From: Pseudomonadota bacterium
GTDB taxonomy: Bacteria; Pseudomonadota; Alphaproteobacteria; Paracaedibacterales; CAITNM01
Reading direction: 5' to 3'
NCBI GenBank assembly: GCA_018062345.1
Contig: JAGOSL010000001.1
Span: 1-39,244 of the forward strand
Length of the DNA: 39,244 nucleotides
Part shown: piece after piece, positions 7,621 through 16,228 of the stretch
Layout: each line of letters starts with the position of its first letter
Numbering within the stretch: position 1 is the stretch's first letter
Made by a program: the position numbers and the translations under genes
The notes under the pieces: generated by a model
Told to the model about the DNA's origin: nothing
The model's input: the letters and a program-made list of their open reading frames with translations, nothing else
Databases searched by the model: none

Positions 7621-8275
7621 CAAAGCTTTTGCTTGGATTAAGTGCTGGGTTGTTGATGAGTTTTCTATAAATATCTTGTAGTTGCTCGGGGGTAAGCATT
7701 TCTGCGGCTTCATCACGGTAAATTGCAGCATCTTGTGCTATTTCATCAAGTCCTTCGTTCATGGTTGCCAAGCACAAATAATAATATGCAAGAACGAAGT
7801 CTGGCTTATCTGCATATCCGCGAAGTAAGATTACGCCCGCGTTGAACTGCGCTGCGCCATCTCCTAAATTAGATGCACGAATATATAAGGCTAAAGCTTG
7901 TTTTTTGTCTTCTTCTACTCCATCGCCTGAATAGTAGCTATCAGCTAATGCTTTAATGGCTGGAGGATAATTCATATCAACAGCACGTTTAAAATGTTCA
8001 TTGGCAAGGTATGCGTTTGTTCGAACCCCTATGAGTTCTTCTATTCCTTTCATGTAATGCCATAGGGCGGTACCAGGAAGTGGTTCATCACAAGGGGCGC
8101 ATACTAGTGATTTTTGAGAAGCTTGTGCTTGAAGAGGTGTGGGCAGGCAAGAAAAAATAAATAAAAGGGGAAAAATAAAGCAGAGTTTTGTTAAATTTCT
8201 GCACTCACTGTGTGAGTTTTCAATAGCAGCTTTTGCTTTATTTTTAGAGAGTGCACTAAAGAATTTTATGATCAT
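7529..8275 (-). CDS. Exported Sel1/TPR-like repeat protein
   Basis: This is a 248-residue protein with an N-terminal hydrophobic segment (LTKLCFIFPLLFIFSCLPTPLQAQA) that looks like a signal peptide ending at AQA, though it follows about 28 polar residues. After it come Sel1-like helical repeats: NEHFKRAVDMNYPPAIKALADSYY, then GVEEDKKQALALYIRASNLGDGAAQFNAGVI, then a less regular unit. Such repeats mediate protein-protein contacts in the periplasm or outside the cell. The start ATG 8275 is supported by AGGAG nine bases upstream. It is the last gene of a prmC-cvpA-sel1 run with short gaps. The last 30 codons lie antisense to the end of yqgE. The specific function is unknown. Confidence 0.75.
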   Translation of the reverse strand: MIIKFFSALSKNKAKAAIENSHSECRNLTKLCFIFPLLFIFSCLPTPLQAQASQKSLVCAPCDEPLPGTALWHYMKGIEELIGVRTNAYLANEHFKRAVDMNYPPAIKALADSYYSGDGVEEDKKQALALYIRASNLGDGAAQFNAGVILLRGYADKPDFVLAYYYLCLATMNEGLDEIAQDAAIYRDEAAEMLTPEQLQDIYRKLINNPALNPSKSFAKPDLPPSLESADQHPEKPLTLSNENPKPN

Positions 8276-8287
8276 GGGGTTAATCTC

Positions 8288-9046
8288 CTATTCGGCATTG
8301 GCTTGATCTAACAGCCGGTCCATTTCAATATCTTGCTTTTTTGTATTGGTTTTTCTTATTGCTTTGTTTTCGGGTGCTTCTTTTGGCTTTAGATTTGCCA
8401 GATCTTCAGCTGATACTTGTTTTTCATTTGCTCTATCGATTGCTGCTTGCACAACAGGAGCAACTTGTTCGCCTACATTTGCAACAATTTGGCCAGCTTG
8501 TTTGATGTCTTCTATAGATGGGGGTTTGCGTTCACTCAAGCGTTTTTCTTGAAGAGATCTTATCCAATCTTGTGCTTCTTTTGGTAGAATGACGTACAGG
8601 GTATCACTGCCTTTATACATAAAGTTTACAAATCGGCTTTGTTTGATAAGTTCTGGGTGGTCAGGGCGCAGCCATGCGCAGCTGATAACTAATTCAAAGA
8701 TAAATAAAAGTGCGCATCCGCGTAAAAGTCCGTAGGCAATGCCGAGAGATCGATCGACACCACTTAGAGCGCTGGCACGAACTCGCGAAGTTAGAAAATG
8801 GCTGATGAGGGTGAGGACAATTAAAAAAATGATGAAGATAGCGAACATGGTAACGCCATCAGCGAGCCATGGATTAGAAATTTTTGAACGCGCTAAATAT
8901 TGGGTTGTTGGAAATAAAAAGTATGCCATGGCTACAGCGCCAACCCATGAGAGCAGGCTCAATATTTCCTTGGTGACGCCCCGGACAACGCCCATAACAG
9001 CTGAAGCGGTTAGTATGCTTAAGAAAATCAGATCAAATTTATTCAT
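8288..9046 (-). CDS. cvpA: CvpA family inner-membrane protein
   Basis: CvpA-family proteins were named for a requirement in colicin V production and are linked more broadly to envelope homeostasis. The N-terminal 160 residues hold about four hydrophobic helices, with the family start NKFDLIFLSILTASAVMGVVRGVTKEILSLLSWVGA and the later SGVDRSLGIAYGLLRG motif. The last 80 residues form a charged, Ala/Glu/Lys-rich cytoplasmic tail (IKQAGQIVANVGEQVAPVVQ and onwards) often seen in alphaproteobacterial members. The gene begins five bases after the prmC stop codon and is followed by the Sel1 gene after 12 bases, so the three are probably one transcript. Confidence 0.9.
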   Translation of the reverse strand: MNKFDLIFLSILTASAVMGVVRGVTKEILSLLSWVGAVAMAYFLFPTTQYLARSKISNPWLADGVTMFAIFIIFLIVLTLISHFLTSRVRASALSGVDRSLGIAYGLLRGCALLFIFELVISCAWLRPDHPELIKQSRFVNFMYKGSDTLYVILPKEAQDWIRSLQEKRLSERKPPSIEDIKQAGQIVANVGEQVAPVVQAAIDRANEKQVSAEDLANLKPKEAPENKAIRKTNTKKQDIEMDRLLDQANAE

Positions 9047-9051
9047 AGAAA

Positions 9052-9945
9052 TTAAAATACTTTGTCTTTTTTTGAACTATAGCATAGTGTGCGCACGATA
9101 CCAGATAGATCTGCAAAAGCATTTTTTTGGATCAAGCCAGCGGCGGATGCGATGTTTTCTATATCAGTTTTTTGGCCTTTGCCTATTTCAAGGAAGAGCA
9201 GTCCTTCAGGTTTTAACAGAGGGCGAATATTAGATAAAATTTCTTGATATGCCTCAAGACCTGTTGCGCCTGAAAACAGCGCTATCTTTGGGTCATGTAG
9301 GGTTGAGATATCAAGTTGTTCTTGAGTAGAAATATAAGGCGGATTGCTGATGATGATATCAAATTGTCCGTGTAAGCTTTGTGCCCAATTACCCTGAATG
9401 AGTTGTGAACGTTGTGTAAGTTGAAGCTTTTCTTGGTTGGATTTCGCGGTTCTTAAAGCTTCCCAACTGCAATCAACCCCTATTCCAAAAGCTTTTGGGA
9501 ATTCGCATAGAAGTGTAAATAATAAGCAGCCTGTTCCCAGCCCTAGATCAAGAATTTGATAGAATGTATGTGCAGAAAAATATTTTTTGACTGCATCGAT
9601 GATCACCTCTGAATCAGGCCTGGGGTCTAGAGTGTGTTCATTTGTGAAAAAATCTCGTCCATAAAATTCTTTGTGCCCCAGTATTTTTGCTATGGGTTCT
9701 CCAGACAGGCGGCGTTGAATTAGGGCGCCTAACTGTTGTTGTTGCTGCTTTGATAAAACAAGAGTGGGTAAGTGCATAAAAATCCACTCAGGAGATTTTT
9801 TTAAGACTTCTGCGAGTAAAAGCCTGTATTCATTAGCAGGGATTATTTCCATAGCCGTTAACATACCGTAAAAATAGTCATGCCACTCTAAGTTTTTAGA
9901 GTTGAGAAAGCATGGCTTTCGAATTATCTTGCGAAAGTTAACCAT
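9052..9945 (-). CDS. prmC: Peptide chain release factor N5-glutamine methyltransferase
   Basis: PrmC methylates the glutamine of the GGQ motif in release factors RF1 and RF2, using S-adenosylmethionine. Seen: the helical N-terminal domain (EYRLLLAEVLKKSPEWIFMH), the SAM-binding motif LDLGLGTGCLL, and the catalytic NPPYIS motif. The frame is open further upstream to 10122, but that would overlap secB on the other strand and add residues without family resemblance. ATG 9945, with AGAAG about ten bases upstream, gives 298 residues, close to the usual size. ATG 9864 is a shorter option. It is the first gene of the prmC-cvpA-sel1 run and is divergent from secB. Confidence 0.9.
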   Translation of the reverse strand: MVNFRKIIRKPCFLNSKNLEWHDYFYGMLTAMEIIPANEYRLLLAEVLKKSPEWIFMHLPTLVLSKQQQQQLGALIQRRLSGEPIAKILGHKEFYGRDFFTNEHTLDPRPDSEVIIDAVKKYFSAHTFYQILDLGLGTGCLLFTLLCEFPKAFGIGVDCSWEALRTAKSNQEKLQLTQRSQLIQGNWAQSLHGQFDIIISNPPYISTQEQLDISTLHDPKIALFSGATGLEAYQEILSNIRPLLKPEGLLFLEIGKGQKTDIENIASAAGLIQKNAFADLSGIVRTLCYSSKKDKVF

Positions 9946-9987
9946 ATTAGCGATACTTCTTCTATCATTTTTTAAACTTGAATTAAT

Positions 9988-10440
9988 ATGTCTAAAAATA
10001 ACGCTCAAACAGAGCCAACTTTCAATATTATAGCTCAAGGTGTGCGTGATTTGTCTTTTGAAAATCAGCTTGCATTTGGTGCAACACTTAGCGAACAGCC
10101 AGAAATTGACGTGAATATTCAAGCTAACGGCAAAAAGATTAATGAAGAAAATTACGAAGTCATGCTAATGATTCGTGTGGAAGCTAAGCAAAAAGAGAAA
10201 ATACTTTTTTTGATTGAGTTGCAATACGCGGGGTTGTGTCAAGCGCAGAATGTTTCAGCGGATGTGCTGCCAAGTTTGTTGATGATTCAAACGCCGACCT
10301 TTTTGTTCCCTTATGCGCGTCAGATTATTTCCGATACAACAAGTCAAGCAGGTCTTCCTCCGCTATTCTTGCAACCAGTCGATTTTGCAGCACTTTACCG
10401 TAATCAACAGGAAAAAGCGGGCGTAGCTGGAAACGCATAA
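9988..10440 (+). CDS. secB: Protein-export chaperone SecB
   Basis: SecB is the tetrameric cytosolic chaperone that keeps precursors unfolded and hands them to SecA. The 150-residue sequence fits: DLSFENQLAF near the N-terminus, YEVMLMIRVEAK in the central sheet, FLIELQYAGLCQ, then FPYARQIISDTTSQAGLPPLFLQPVDF, the most conserved part of the family, followed by a short polar tail. Its presence agrees with the many signal-peptide proteins in the window. A small ribbon-helix-helix gene follows after three bases and is probably co-transcribed. Confidence 0.96.
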   Translation: MSKNNAQTEPTFNIIAQGVRDLSFENQLAFGATLSEQPEIDVNIQANGKKINEENYEVMLMIRVEAKQKEKILFLIELQYAGLCQAQNVSADVLPSLLMIQTPTFLFPYARQIISDTTSQAGLPPLFLQPVDFAALYRNQQEKAGVAGNA

Positions 10441-10443
10441 GTA

Positions 10444-10671
10444 ATGATTAAACGTTCGGTAGTTGTGCAAGGGCATGCTACCAGCGTGCGTTTAGAGCCT
10501 GAGTTTTGGGCAGTTATTGATGATATTTGCAAAGACCAAAATATTTCTTTAGGCCAGCTAATTATTTCCATAGAAAAGCAACAGCAGACTCGAAAAAATC
10601 TTGCGAGTCTGCTGCGTGTGTTTTGTTTGAAGAGTTTGGATTCTAAAGGCCAATACCCCATTTTTTGTTAA
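10444..10671 (+). CDS. Ribbon-helix-helix domain protein (RHH_4 type)
   Basis: This is a 75-residue protein with the ribbon-helix-helix layout of a small DNA-binding family frequent in Alphaproteobacteria. A basic N-terminal strand (IKRSVVVQGHATSVRLEP) is followed by helix one (EFWAVIDDICKDQN) and helix two (SLGQLIISIEK), then the family-like NLASLLRVFCL. Targets are unknown. It starts three bases after the secB stop, which implies co-transcription. Its last 29 bases overlap the end of the exported repeat protein on the opposite strand. Confidence 0.8.
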   Translation: MIKRSVVVQGHATSVRLEPEFWAVIDDICKDQNISLGQLIISIEKQQQTRKNLASLLRVFCLKSLDSKGQYPIFC

Positions 10672-11935
10672 GGTAATGAGTTGCACGCGTCCAAAAGGTT
10701 TTTTGGGGCGAACTTGTAGTATTGGTGGCTACTGCAGGGAGTTGAGTTGTAGTTGGGTCAACTACTTGTTCGGAGATTGCTCTGCCCTCGTTATCATCTG
10801 AATCGTTACTTTTATTTTCATCTTCAATAAGAAGGGTTCCAGTTGAAGAATTAACGTCACTTTCAGGAATGACTACTGCAGAAACCACTTCTGCATTTTC
10901 AGTGATTGTTGTGTCACCAGAAGTAAGGTTTTCTACTTGAAGAGAAGAATCGCTTGAGAGTTTTTCTACAGCTACAATCCAATCCTCATATATTTGTGGA
11001 CTTGCGTTTAATCCCATATGCGGCGTGTAAGAACTTAAGTTTTTTCCGTTTGTAGATTTTTCATCAAATTTATTTATTATTGCCTGAAATTTTTCCACCT
11101 GAGCATGTGCTATCTGCTTTTGTGCTGCTGCAAATGCTAAGATTTCGGAATTTGGTGCACCTGTAATTTTAAGACGCTCAAATTCAAGTTTTGCAGTATC
11201 ATTAGCTTCTTTAAAAGCTTCTTCGCTAGCTTTAGCTTCAATGAAAAGATGCTTGATTTCTTCTGCTTGAGCTGAAGTGAAATTAGGGTAAACATGTTTC
11301 ATAGCTTGATCAACTGTCATTTCTCCAATTGAAGAATTAACATCGTTACCAAGAATGACTACTGTAGAAACCGCTTCCGCATTTTCAGTGATTGTTGTGT
11401 CACCAGAAGTAATATCTTCTTCTGTATCGTCTTCTTCGGTGGTTAGAGCTAATGTGGGGGCAGCTGCGACAGTTGTATCGTCAACAAGTTCTTCAAGAAT
11501 AGCAGCTTCAACAGGAACAAGAACTTGTGGTGAATGATCTTCAGATGTTGGTGTAATGATATGAAGATTAGAATTATCGTCTTCATTTTTTGTTACGCTT
11601 GTTGCGCTATCGAGAGTGAGAGGTATTTCGTCAAAAGAACCATCATTTGAAAAGTTTTCTACTATTTCTTGCTGCTTATCGTCTTCTTCATTATCGCTAG
11701 ATGGTACACGATTAGGTGTGTTATTAGGGGGAGTCAAAACTATTTCAGACAAAGGCGAACTTTGCAAGGAAATGCTTTCAGAGTTGTCAGAAGGTATTAT
11801 TAGGTTTGGCAGCCCAGCTTTTTGATTTATTTCATCTGTAGAAGATAAGTCTAAAGGCAATCCCCCATTTTCTGCTGCAACAATTATTGATGTAGAGGTA
11901 AGTGCGAAGCAAGTAAATCTCTTTAAAAATCTCAT
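10643..11935 (-). CDS. Exported acidic repeat protein of unknown function
   Basis: I do not recognise a family. The 430-residue product begins with a signal peptide (MRFLKRFTCFALTSTSIIVAA). The rest is rich in Ser, Thr, Asp, Glu and Asn and appears largely disordered. The exception is a helical, possibly coiled-coil stretch at about 215-290 (FIEAKASEEAFKEANDTAKL and onwards). An internal repeat begins TSGDTTITENAE near residue 175 and again near 337, each running on to DVNSSxG. ATG 11935 has AGGAG eight bases upstream. It stands as a single gene, convergent with secB-RHH. The composition suits a surface or secreted protein of a host-associated bacterium; no enzymatic motif is seen. Confidence 0.75.
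   Translation of the reverse strand: MRFLKRFTCFALTSTSIIVAAENGGLPLDLSSTDEINQKAGLPNLIIPSDNSESISLQSSPLSEIVLTPPNNTPNRVPSSDNEEDDKQQEIVENFSNDGSFDEIPLTLDSATSVTKNEDDNSNLHIITPTSEDHSPQVLVPVEAAILEELVDDTTVAAAPTLALTTEEDDTEEDITSGDTTITENAEAVSTVVILGNDVNSSIGEMTVDQAMKHVYPNFTSAQAEEIKHLFIEAKASEEAFKEANDTAKLEFERLKITGAPNSEILAFAAAQKQIAHAQVEKFQAIINKFDEKSTNGKNLSSYTPHMGLNASPQIYEDWIVAVEKLSSDSSLQVENLTSGDTTITENAEVVSAVVIPESDVNSSTGTLLIEDENKSNDSDDNEGRAISEQVVDPTTTQLPAVATNTTSSPQKTFWTRATHYLNKKWGIGL
10843..10926. repeat. Internal repeat, copy 1 (in exported repeat protein)
   Basis: This 84-bp segment matches 11329-11412 at about 75 of 84 positions. The offset of 486 bp is a multiple of three, so the copies encode the same peptide motif. 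Differences cluster at one end, as expected of a duplication that has since diverged. Confidence 0.9.
11329..11412. repeat. Internal repeat, copy 2 (in exported repeat protein)
   Basis: Partner of 10843-10926, in the same orientation and reading frame. On the minus strand it encodes TSGDTTITENAE and the residues after it. Confidence 0.9.
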
Positions 11936-12084
11936 TGTGTGGACTCCTGATTATATCATTGTTGAAATTTCTCCCCTAGCAATTGAATTGTGATCAATTA
12001 AATTTAATTTTTCGTGAATATGTATTACAAAATAAATATATATAAATATAAATTCATTTTAGATGCGTTTTTAGAGAAGTTAAT

Positions 12085-12987
12085 TCAAAATTTTCTAAAT
12101 ACAATACTTTGCCAGCCGGAAATGCTGGTCTTTGAATCGATCTCAAAGCCGCAGTTTATATATGCATTTATCACCATGGGGGCCTGTTTATCAAGTAGCC
12201 CAGAAACAATAATGTAGCCATTTTTTTTGATATATTTTTTCATATCTGGGGCTAGGCGTATTAGGGGTTTTGCTAGAATATTGGCAAAGCAAAGATCGTA
12301 TTGCTGCCAGGTTTGGGGGTGCCCAAATCCAACTGAACAGAAAACGTTATAATTCTTTTTACATCCATTAAGTTCGGTGTTAAGGCGAGTGCGTCGTGCT
12401 GCTTCGGCTTCAATATCAACGCCTGTTACATGTATATTTGGCTGAAGTTTTTTTGCAGCAATGCTTAACACACCGCTGCCACAACCCATATCTAGCACGT
12501 TATGAAATGTGTTTTTTTTGGCTAATTGTACAAAAAGCTTTAAGCATCCTTGGGTTGTTGGATGTTCTCCACTACCAAAAGCAGTGGCTGCATTAATTTT
12601 CAGGGCAATGCTTCCAGGCTTTAGTGTGGGTGAACTTTCGGAGCTGTGAATAACAAAAGGGTGAATATTTATTTCTGGCTGTCCTTGATGGCATGCAAGT
12701 AGCCAATTTGTGTTTTCGATTTCTTCTACAGATGTTGTGAGCTGAAGCCCTAATAATGCTGCAACTGATTCAGCGTGGGCTTTGCATTTTACCACATCTA
12801 CATCGTCACATAGCATATCGACTTGGAAAAGACTGGAAATAGGGAAGCCATTTTCATCGGTTATATTGGATGGGGGAGATTGTGAATCTTCGAACACAAT
12901 GAGGCTTTCACATAAGTCTTCAAGGGCTTTTTGGAAGGGTTCAACAATAGTGTGGGGAACAACACAGCGAACTAGGTATTTAGTCAT
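12085..12987 (-). CDS. prmA: Ribosomal protein L11 methyltransferase
   Basis: PrmA trimethylates ribosomal protein L11 with S-adenosylmethionine. The C-terminal catalytic domain shows the PrmA-specific run INAATAFGSGEHPTTQGCL, then the SAM motif DMGCGSGVLSIAA, VDIEAEAARRTRLN and ANILAKPLIRLAP. The N-terminal substrate-binding domain (about 1-110) is weaker in conservation but of normal size, and the total of 300 residues is typical. The start at ATG 12987 overlaps the end of the mrp gene by eight bases, which implies translational coupling. The first residues (MTKYLVRCVVPHTIVEPFQKAL) look like the expected beta-alpha start of the N-terminal domain. Confidence 0.95.
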   Translation of the reverse strand: MTKYLVRCVVPHTIVEPFQKALEDLCESLIVFEDSQSPPSNITDENGFPISSLFQVDMLCDDVDVVKCKAHAESVAALLGLQLTTSVEEIENTNWLLACHQGQPEINIHPFVIHSSESSPTLKPGSIALKINAATAFGSGEHPTTQGCLKLFVQLAKKNTFHNVLDMGCGSGVLSIAAKKLQPNIHVTGVDIEAEAARRTRLNTELNGCKKNYNVFCSVGFGHPQTWQQYDLCFANILAKPLIRLAPDMKKYIKKNGYIIVSGLLDKQAPMVINAYINCGFEIDSKTSISGWQSIVFRKF

Positions 12988-14008
12988 GAATGACCTGCGC
13001 TTTTAATTGGCTAGCGATGTTTGTAAATATTTCGCTTATTGGATGAGACGGATATTTTATAAAAAATGGTTCGCCTTGATCTGCGGATTCTCGCAAAGCG
13101 ATATCGAGAGGAATTGAGCCGAGTAGTGGTAGATTTTGACGTTTACTTTCATCAATGGCGCCATTTTTTGTGAAAATGTGAGAATCAAGACCGCAGCCTG
13201 GGCAGTGAAAATGGCTCATGTTTTCGATGATTCCTAGAATAGGAATATTTACTTTTTCAAACATCTTAATTGCGCGTCGTGCATCAATTAAAGAGAGTTC
13301 TTGGGGTGTTGTTGTAATAACAGCTCCGGAAAGATTAGATTTTTGAGCAATGGTTAATTGAGCATCACCGGTTCCAGGTGGCAGGTCTATTAATAGGAAA
13401 TCAAGTGAGGTGCCATCATGATCCCAAAGTACATCACCAAGCATTTGAGTGATAGCGCTTTGTACCATGAGGCCTCGCCAAATAACGGCTGCATCTTTTG
13501 GAACCATAAACCCCATGGACATGAGTTTTAGACCAAATTTTTGATGGGGAATAAGTTTTTTTTGAGGTGTTGCTTGGGGTTTTTCAAATATGTTTGTCAT
13601 GGTAGGTAGAGAGGGGCCATAAATATCGGCATCGAGCACACCAACTTTTAGGCCGAGAGATTGCGCAGCGAGAGCTAAATTTAAGCAAATTGAAGATTTG
13701 CCCACACCACCTTTACCTGATGCAATGGCAATGACATGGTGCACGCCAGCGATGCCTGAAATTGTTTTTTTTTGCTCAGCTTTATGACGGTGAAAAGAGA
13801 TCATAATGGGAAGGGAGCAGGCTTTTTCACAAGCATTTTGGATCACTTTTTCCCAGGATTTATCAGCTGTTGCAAAATCATCAGGAAGTTTAAAGATAAG
13901 CAGTGCTTTGGTGGAATCAATTTGAATGTGTTCCAATAGATCAAGTGCTAACAGGGTGGTTCCTGGTAATACAATGTCACGTAATTGGGTGCGAATAGTT
14001 GATTCCAT
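12980..14008 (-). CDS. apbC: Mrp/ApbC family iron-sulfur cluster carrier ATPase
   Basis: Mrp/ApbC P-loop ATPases bind and transfer Fe-S clusters in the cytoplasm. The N-terminal 80 residues match the DUF59/MIP18-type domain. The deviant Walker A motif is SGKGGVGKSS, followed by VGVLDADIYGPSLP, DLPPGTGDAQLT and VITTTPQELSLIDARRA. The cluster-binding CPGC (in HFHCPGCGLD) is present. The length of 342 residues is normal. It is the first gene of an mrp-prmA pair with an eight-base overlap and is divergent from the DUF898 gene across about 150-200 bp. Confidence 0.95.
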   Translation of the reverse strand: MESTIRTQLRDIVLPGTTLLALDLLEHIQIDSTKALLIFKLPDDFATADKSWEKVIQNACEKACSLPIMISFHRHKAEQKKTISGIAGVHHVIAIASGKGGVGKSSICLNLALAAQSLGLKVGVLDADIYGPSLPTMTNIFEKPQATPQKKLIPHQKFGLKLMSMGFMVPKDAAVIWRGLMVQSAITQMLGDVLWDHDGTSLDFLLIDLPPGTGDAQLTIAQKSNLSGAVITTTPQELSLIDARRAIKMFEKVNIPILGIIENMSHFHCPGCGLDSHIFTKNGAIDESKRQNLPLLGSIPLDIALRESADQGEPFFIKYPSHPISEIFTNIASQLKAQVIHD

Positions 14009-14205
14009 ATTTACCTGGGGGGATGAAAATTATCGACAGCTTAACACGTGGGGTGGGGAAACCTCAATGAGATACAAGCATGCTATAAAAAACTTATTAA
14101 TTGGAGTTTCTAAATCACTTTAAAGGGTAACGATTGAGTAAAATTTTCTTGTAATTATTTATGGTAGTAACTAATTTAAAATCACTTACTTATTGTTTTT
14201 TTAAA

Positions 14206-15117
14206 ATGAACTCAAATATTTTATATAAAGGATTAGTTAAAAGGCATTTTTTGATTGGTTTCAAAAATATTATCTTAACAATAATTACCTTGGGGATTTA
14301 TCGCTTTTGGGGAAAGACGAATCTACGTTCCTACATTTGTTCACATCTTGAGATATTTGGACAGCCTCTTGTTTATCATGGAACTCCATTTGAGCTTTTG
14401 AAAGCTTTCTTAAGAGTTTTGCCTGTATTTATCTTAATTATTGCAATGCAGAAGGGGCTAGAATTAATTTCTATTTTCTTAGGAACTGCTTTAACTGTAG
14501 TAGGTTTGATTTGGATATTTGAGTATGCTTTTTACTCTAAGCATCAATACCTTTACTCGCGTACTAGTTGGCAAGGTATTTGTTTTAGATTAGAGGGGAG
14601 TCGTGTTAAGTATGCGAATCTATCTTTTATAATCTTTATAAAATCTTTGTTAACTCTTGGTTTGAGAGATCATGTTTATGTTATTATGAAAAACAAATTT
14701 ATTTCAGATAATACGTTTTGGGGTGATATTGCCTTAGAATTTACAGGTGATGCAAATGACCTGAAAAAAATGAATTATAAAACTTGGTTCTTAATGATCC
14801 CAACCTGTTTTTTATCTAGAATATATTTTAGTTTTTACTGTTCAAGGTATGTCCTAAACCACTTAGCTTTTTCAGGGGTGAAATTCCGTGTTAATTATAC
14901 TTTCTTACAATTTTTCCGCTTTTTTCTTTGGAATTTGCTGTTGATGATTTTTACATTTGGTATGGCATCACCATACATTACTTATCGTCATCTAAAGTTC
15001 ATTCAAAAATATTATAATTTAGAGGGCGATGGTAAAAGCTTAGAAGCACACCAGATAGCCAGGGAAACAACTGGACAAGATGGTGCGTCTAGTTTACTTG
15101 ATTTGTCTGATTTTTAA
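14206..15117 (+). CDS. DUF898 (YjgN family) membrane protein
   Basis: This is an integral membrane protein of the DUF898/YjgN family, whose function is not established. The family signature ILTIITLGIYRFWGKTNLRSYI is near the N-terminus, followed by FEIFGQPLVYHGTPFELLKAF-like residues. A second half-repeat (about 165-290) has LLTLGLRDHVYVIMKN and LMIFTFGMASPYITYRHLKF, so the protein looks like two related halves. I chose ATG 14206 (MNSNILYKG) because family similarity begins there; ATG 14161 in the same frame would add 15 residues. Neither start has a strong Shine-Dalgarno. The M48 protease gene follows after 18 bases, a pairing that suggests a shared membrane task. Confidence 0.85.
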   Translation: MNSNILYKGLVKRHFLIGFKNIILTIITLGIYRFWGKTNLRSYICSHLEIFGQPLVYHGTPFELLKAFLRVLPVFILIIAMQKGLELISIFLGTALTVVGLIWIFEYAFYSKHQYLYSRTSWQGICFRLEGSRVKYANLSFIIFIKSLLTLGLRDHVYVIMKNKFISDNTFWGDIALEFTGDANDLKKMNYKTWFLMIPTCFLSRIYFSFYCSRYVLNHLAFSGVKFRVNYTFLQFFRFFLWNLLLMIFTFGMASPYITYRHLKFIQKYYNLEGDGKSLEAHQIARETTGQDGASSLLDLSDF

Positions 15118-15135
15118 AATATAGGATAAAAATCT

Positions 15136-16158
15136 ATGCAGTTTATTTGCAAGTTTTTTGATGGAAAGCATTCTGCTAGCAAAATTTGTATTGTTAAGTG
15201 CGATGAAAAATTAAGCTTAAGAGTTGACGCTGAAGAGCAGGATTTCTTGCTTGAAAATGTTTCATGGAAAAAGACAGAGGCTCAGATTTTTATAACCAGT
15301 GAGAATCTTGGTAAATATGCATATATAGTTGTTGAAAATCCTGATGATCAGGCAGCTATTTTAAAGTTTTTGCGATCTCTGAAAACCAAATCAATTTGGT
15401 ATTCGCACGCCTTCTGTATTTATTACGGAATTATAAGTATCTTAATTGGACTGTGGGTATTTATGGATTCGTTGATTTTTTTATTCCCAGCAAACTTGGA
15501 ACCTTGGTTAGAGAAGCAGGTTAGGGCTATTCATTTTCGTAAGGAAAAAGTAATTGCTTCTTCTTCATCTGATGTAACTTTAAAAAAAATACAAAGAGCT
15601 TTTGTAGAGATTCAGCCTGAATTAGATGGTGTTGAAATTACTATTATAGAAGATGATTCCGTTAATGCTGTAACTCTACCTAATAAAAAAATCATGATTT
15701 ATTCTAAGCTTATTGAATCAACGGATTCTATCGAAGAACTTATGGGAATAATCGCGCATGAAATGGCCCATGTAAAACATCGCCATTGTATTGCTGCTTA
15801 TGTGAAATTATTGCTATTTGATATGGGTGGTAAAATAGTTTTGGGAGGTTTTGATTCAGGTGCAGGAATGCTTATGCACTTTTTGCAGTTTTCGCGAGCA
15901 GCCGAGATGCAGGCTGATGAAGGGGCAATTATTTATTTGAGACAACTTGCATTATCAACAGCAGGTATGAGTACTTTTTTCAAAAAAATGAAAGAGAAAG
16001 AAAAATCAAAATATTACTCGTTAAATATTTTATCTACCCACCCGTGTTCACAAGAGCGCCAGCAATTATTTGAAGAGCATAGAAAAGAATACGAGCAATC
16101 AGTGTTTAGCGATATGGATTTGAAGAATATTAAAGAAATTCTTCAAAAATTGCATTGA
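15136..16158 (+). CDS. M48 family membrane metalloprotease
   Basis: This is a zinc metallopeptidase of the M48 (HtpX/Ste24/Oma1) type. An N-terminal domain of about 85 residues, rich in beta strands (as in the domain found before M48 domains in DUF898-linked proteases), precedes one membrane segment (about 92-117). The peptidase domain follows, with HEMAH (H208, E209, H212) and the third ligand in EMQADE (E257). The downstream LSTHPCSQERQQ resembles the STHP segment of BepA/LoiP-type proteases. The length is 340 residues. It is co-transcribed with the DUF898 gene upstream. It is likely involved in quality control at the cytoplasmic membrane; the substrate is unknown. Confidence 0.9.
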   Translation: MQFICKFFDGKHSASKICIVKCDEKLSLRVDAEEQDFLLENVSWKKTEAQIFITSENLGKYAYIVVENPDDQAAILKFLRSLKTKSIWYSHAFCIYYGIISILIGLWVFMDSLIFLFPANLEPWLEKQVRAIHFRKEKVIASSSSDVTLKKIQRAFVEIQPELDGVEITIIEDDSVNAVTLPNKKIMIYSKLIESTDSIEELMGIIAHEMAHVKHRHCIAAYVKLLLFDMGGKIVLGGFDSGAGMLMHFLQFSRAAEMQADEGAIIYLRQLALSTAGMSTFFKKMKEKEKSKYYSLNILSTHPCSQERQQLFEEHRKEYEQSVFSDMDLKNIKEILQKLH

Positions 16159-16190
16159 TTTAGCTTTGCGATACAGAAGCTCAAAATTCC

Positions 16191-16219
16191 TTGACGAAAA
16201 AGCATTTTGACCGTATAGT
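16191..16219 (+). promoter_or_regulatory. Promoter of tRNA-Glu
   Basis: TTGACG (16191-16196), a 17-base spacer and TATAGT (16214-16219) match consensus at five of six positions each. The predicted start near 16226 lies three bases before the mature tRNA. This is one of the best sigma-70 promoters in the window. Confidence 0.75.
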
Positions 16220-16228
16220 TCATTCCAA

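Noticed and set aside
9946-10122. Longer N-terminus for prmC
   Set aside because: It would overlap secB on the opposite strand and adds about 59 residues without resemblance to PrmC.
11950-11955. Perfect TATAAT on the minus strand before the exported repeat protein
   Set aside because: It lies too close to the start codon: the transcript would begin within the Shine-Dalgarno, and no -35 is in place.
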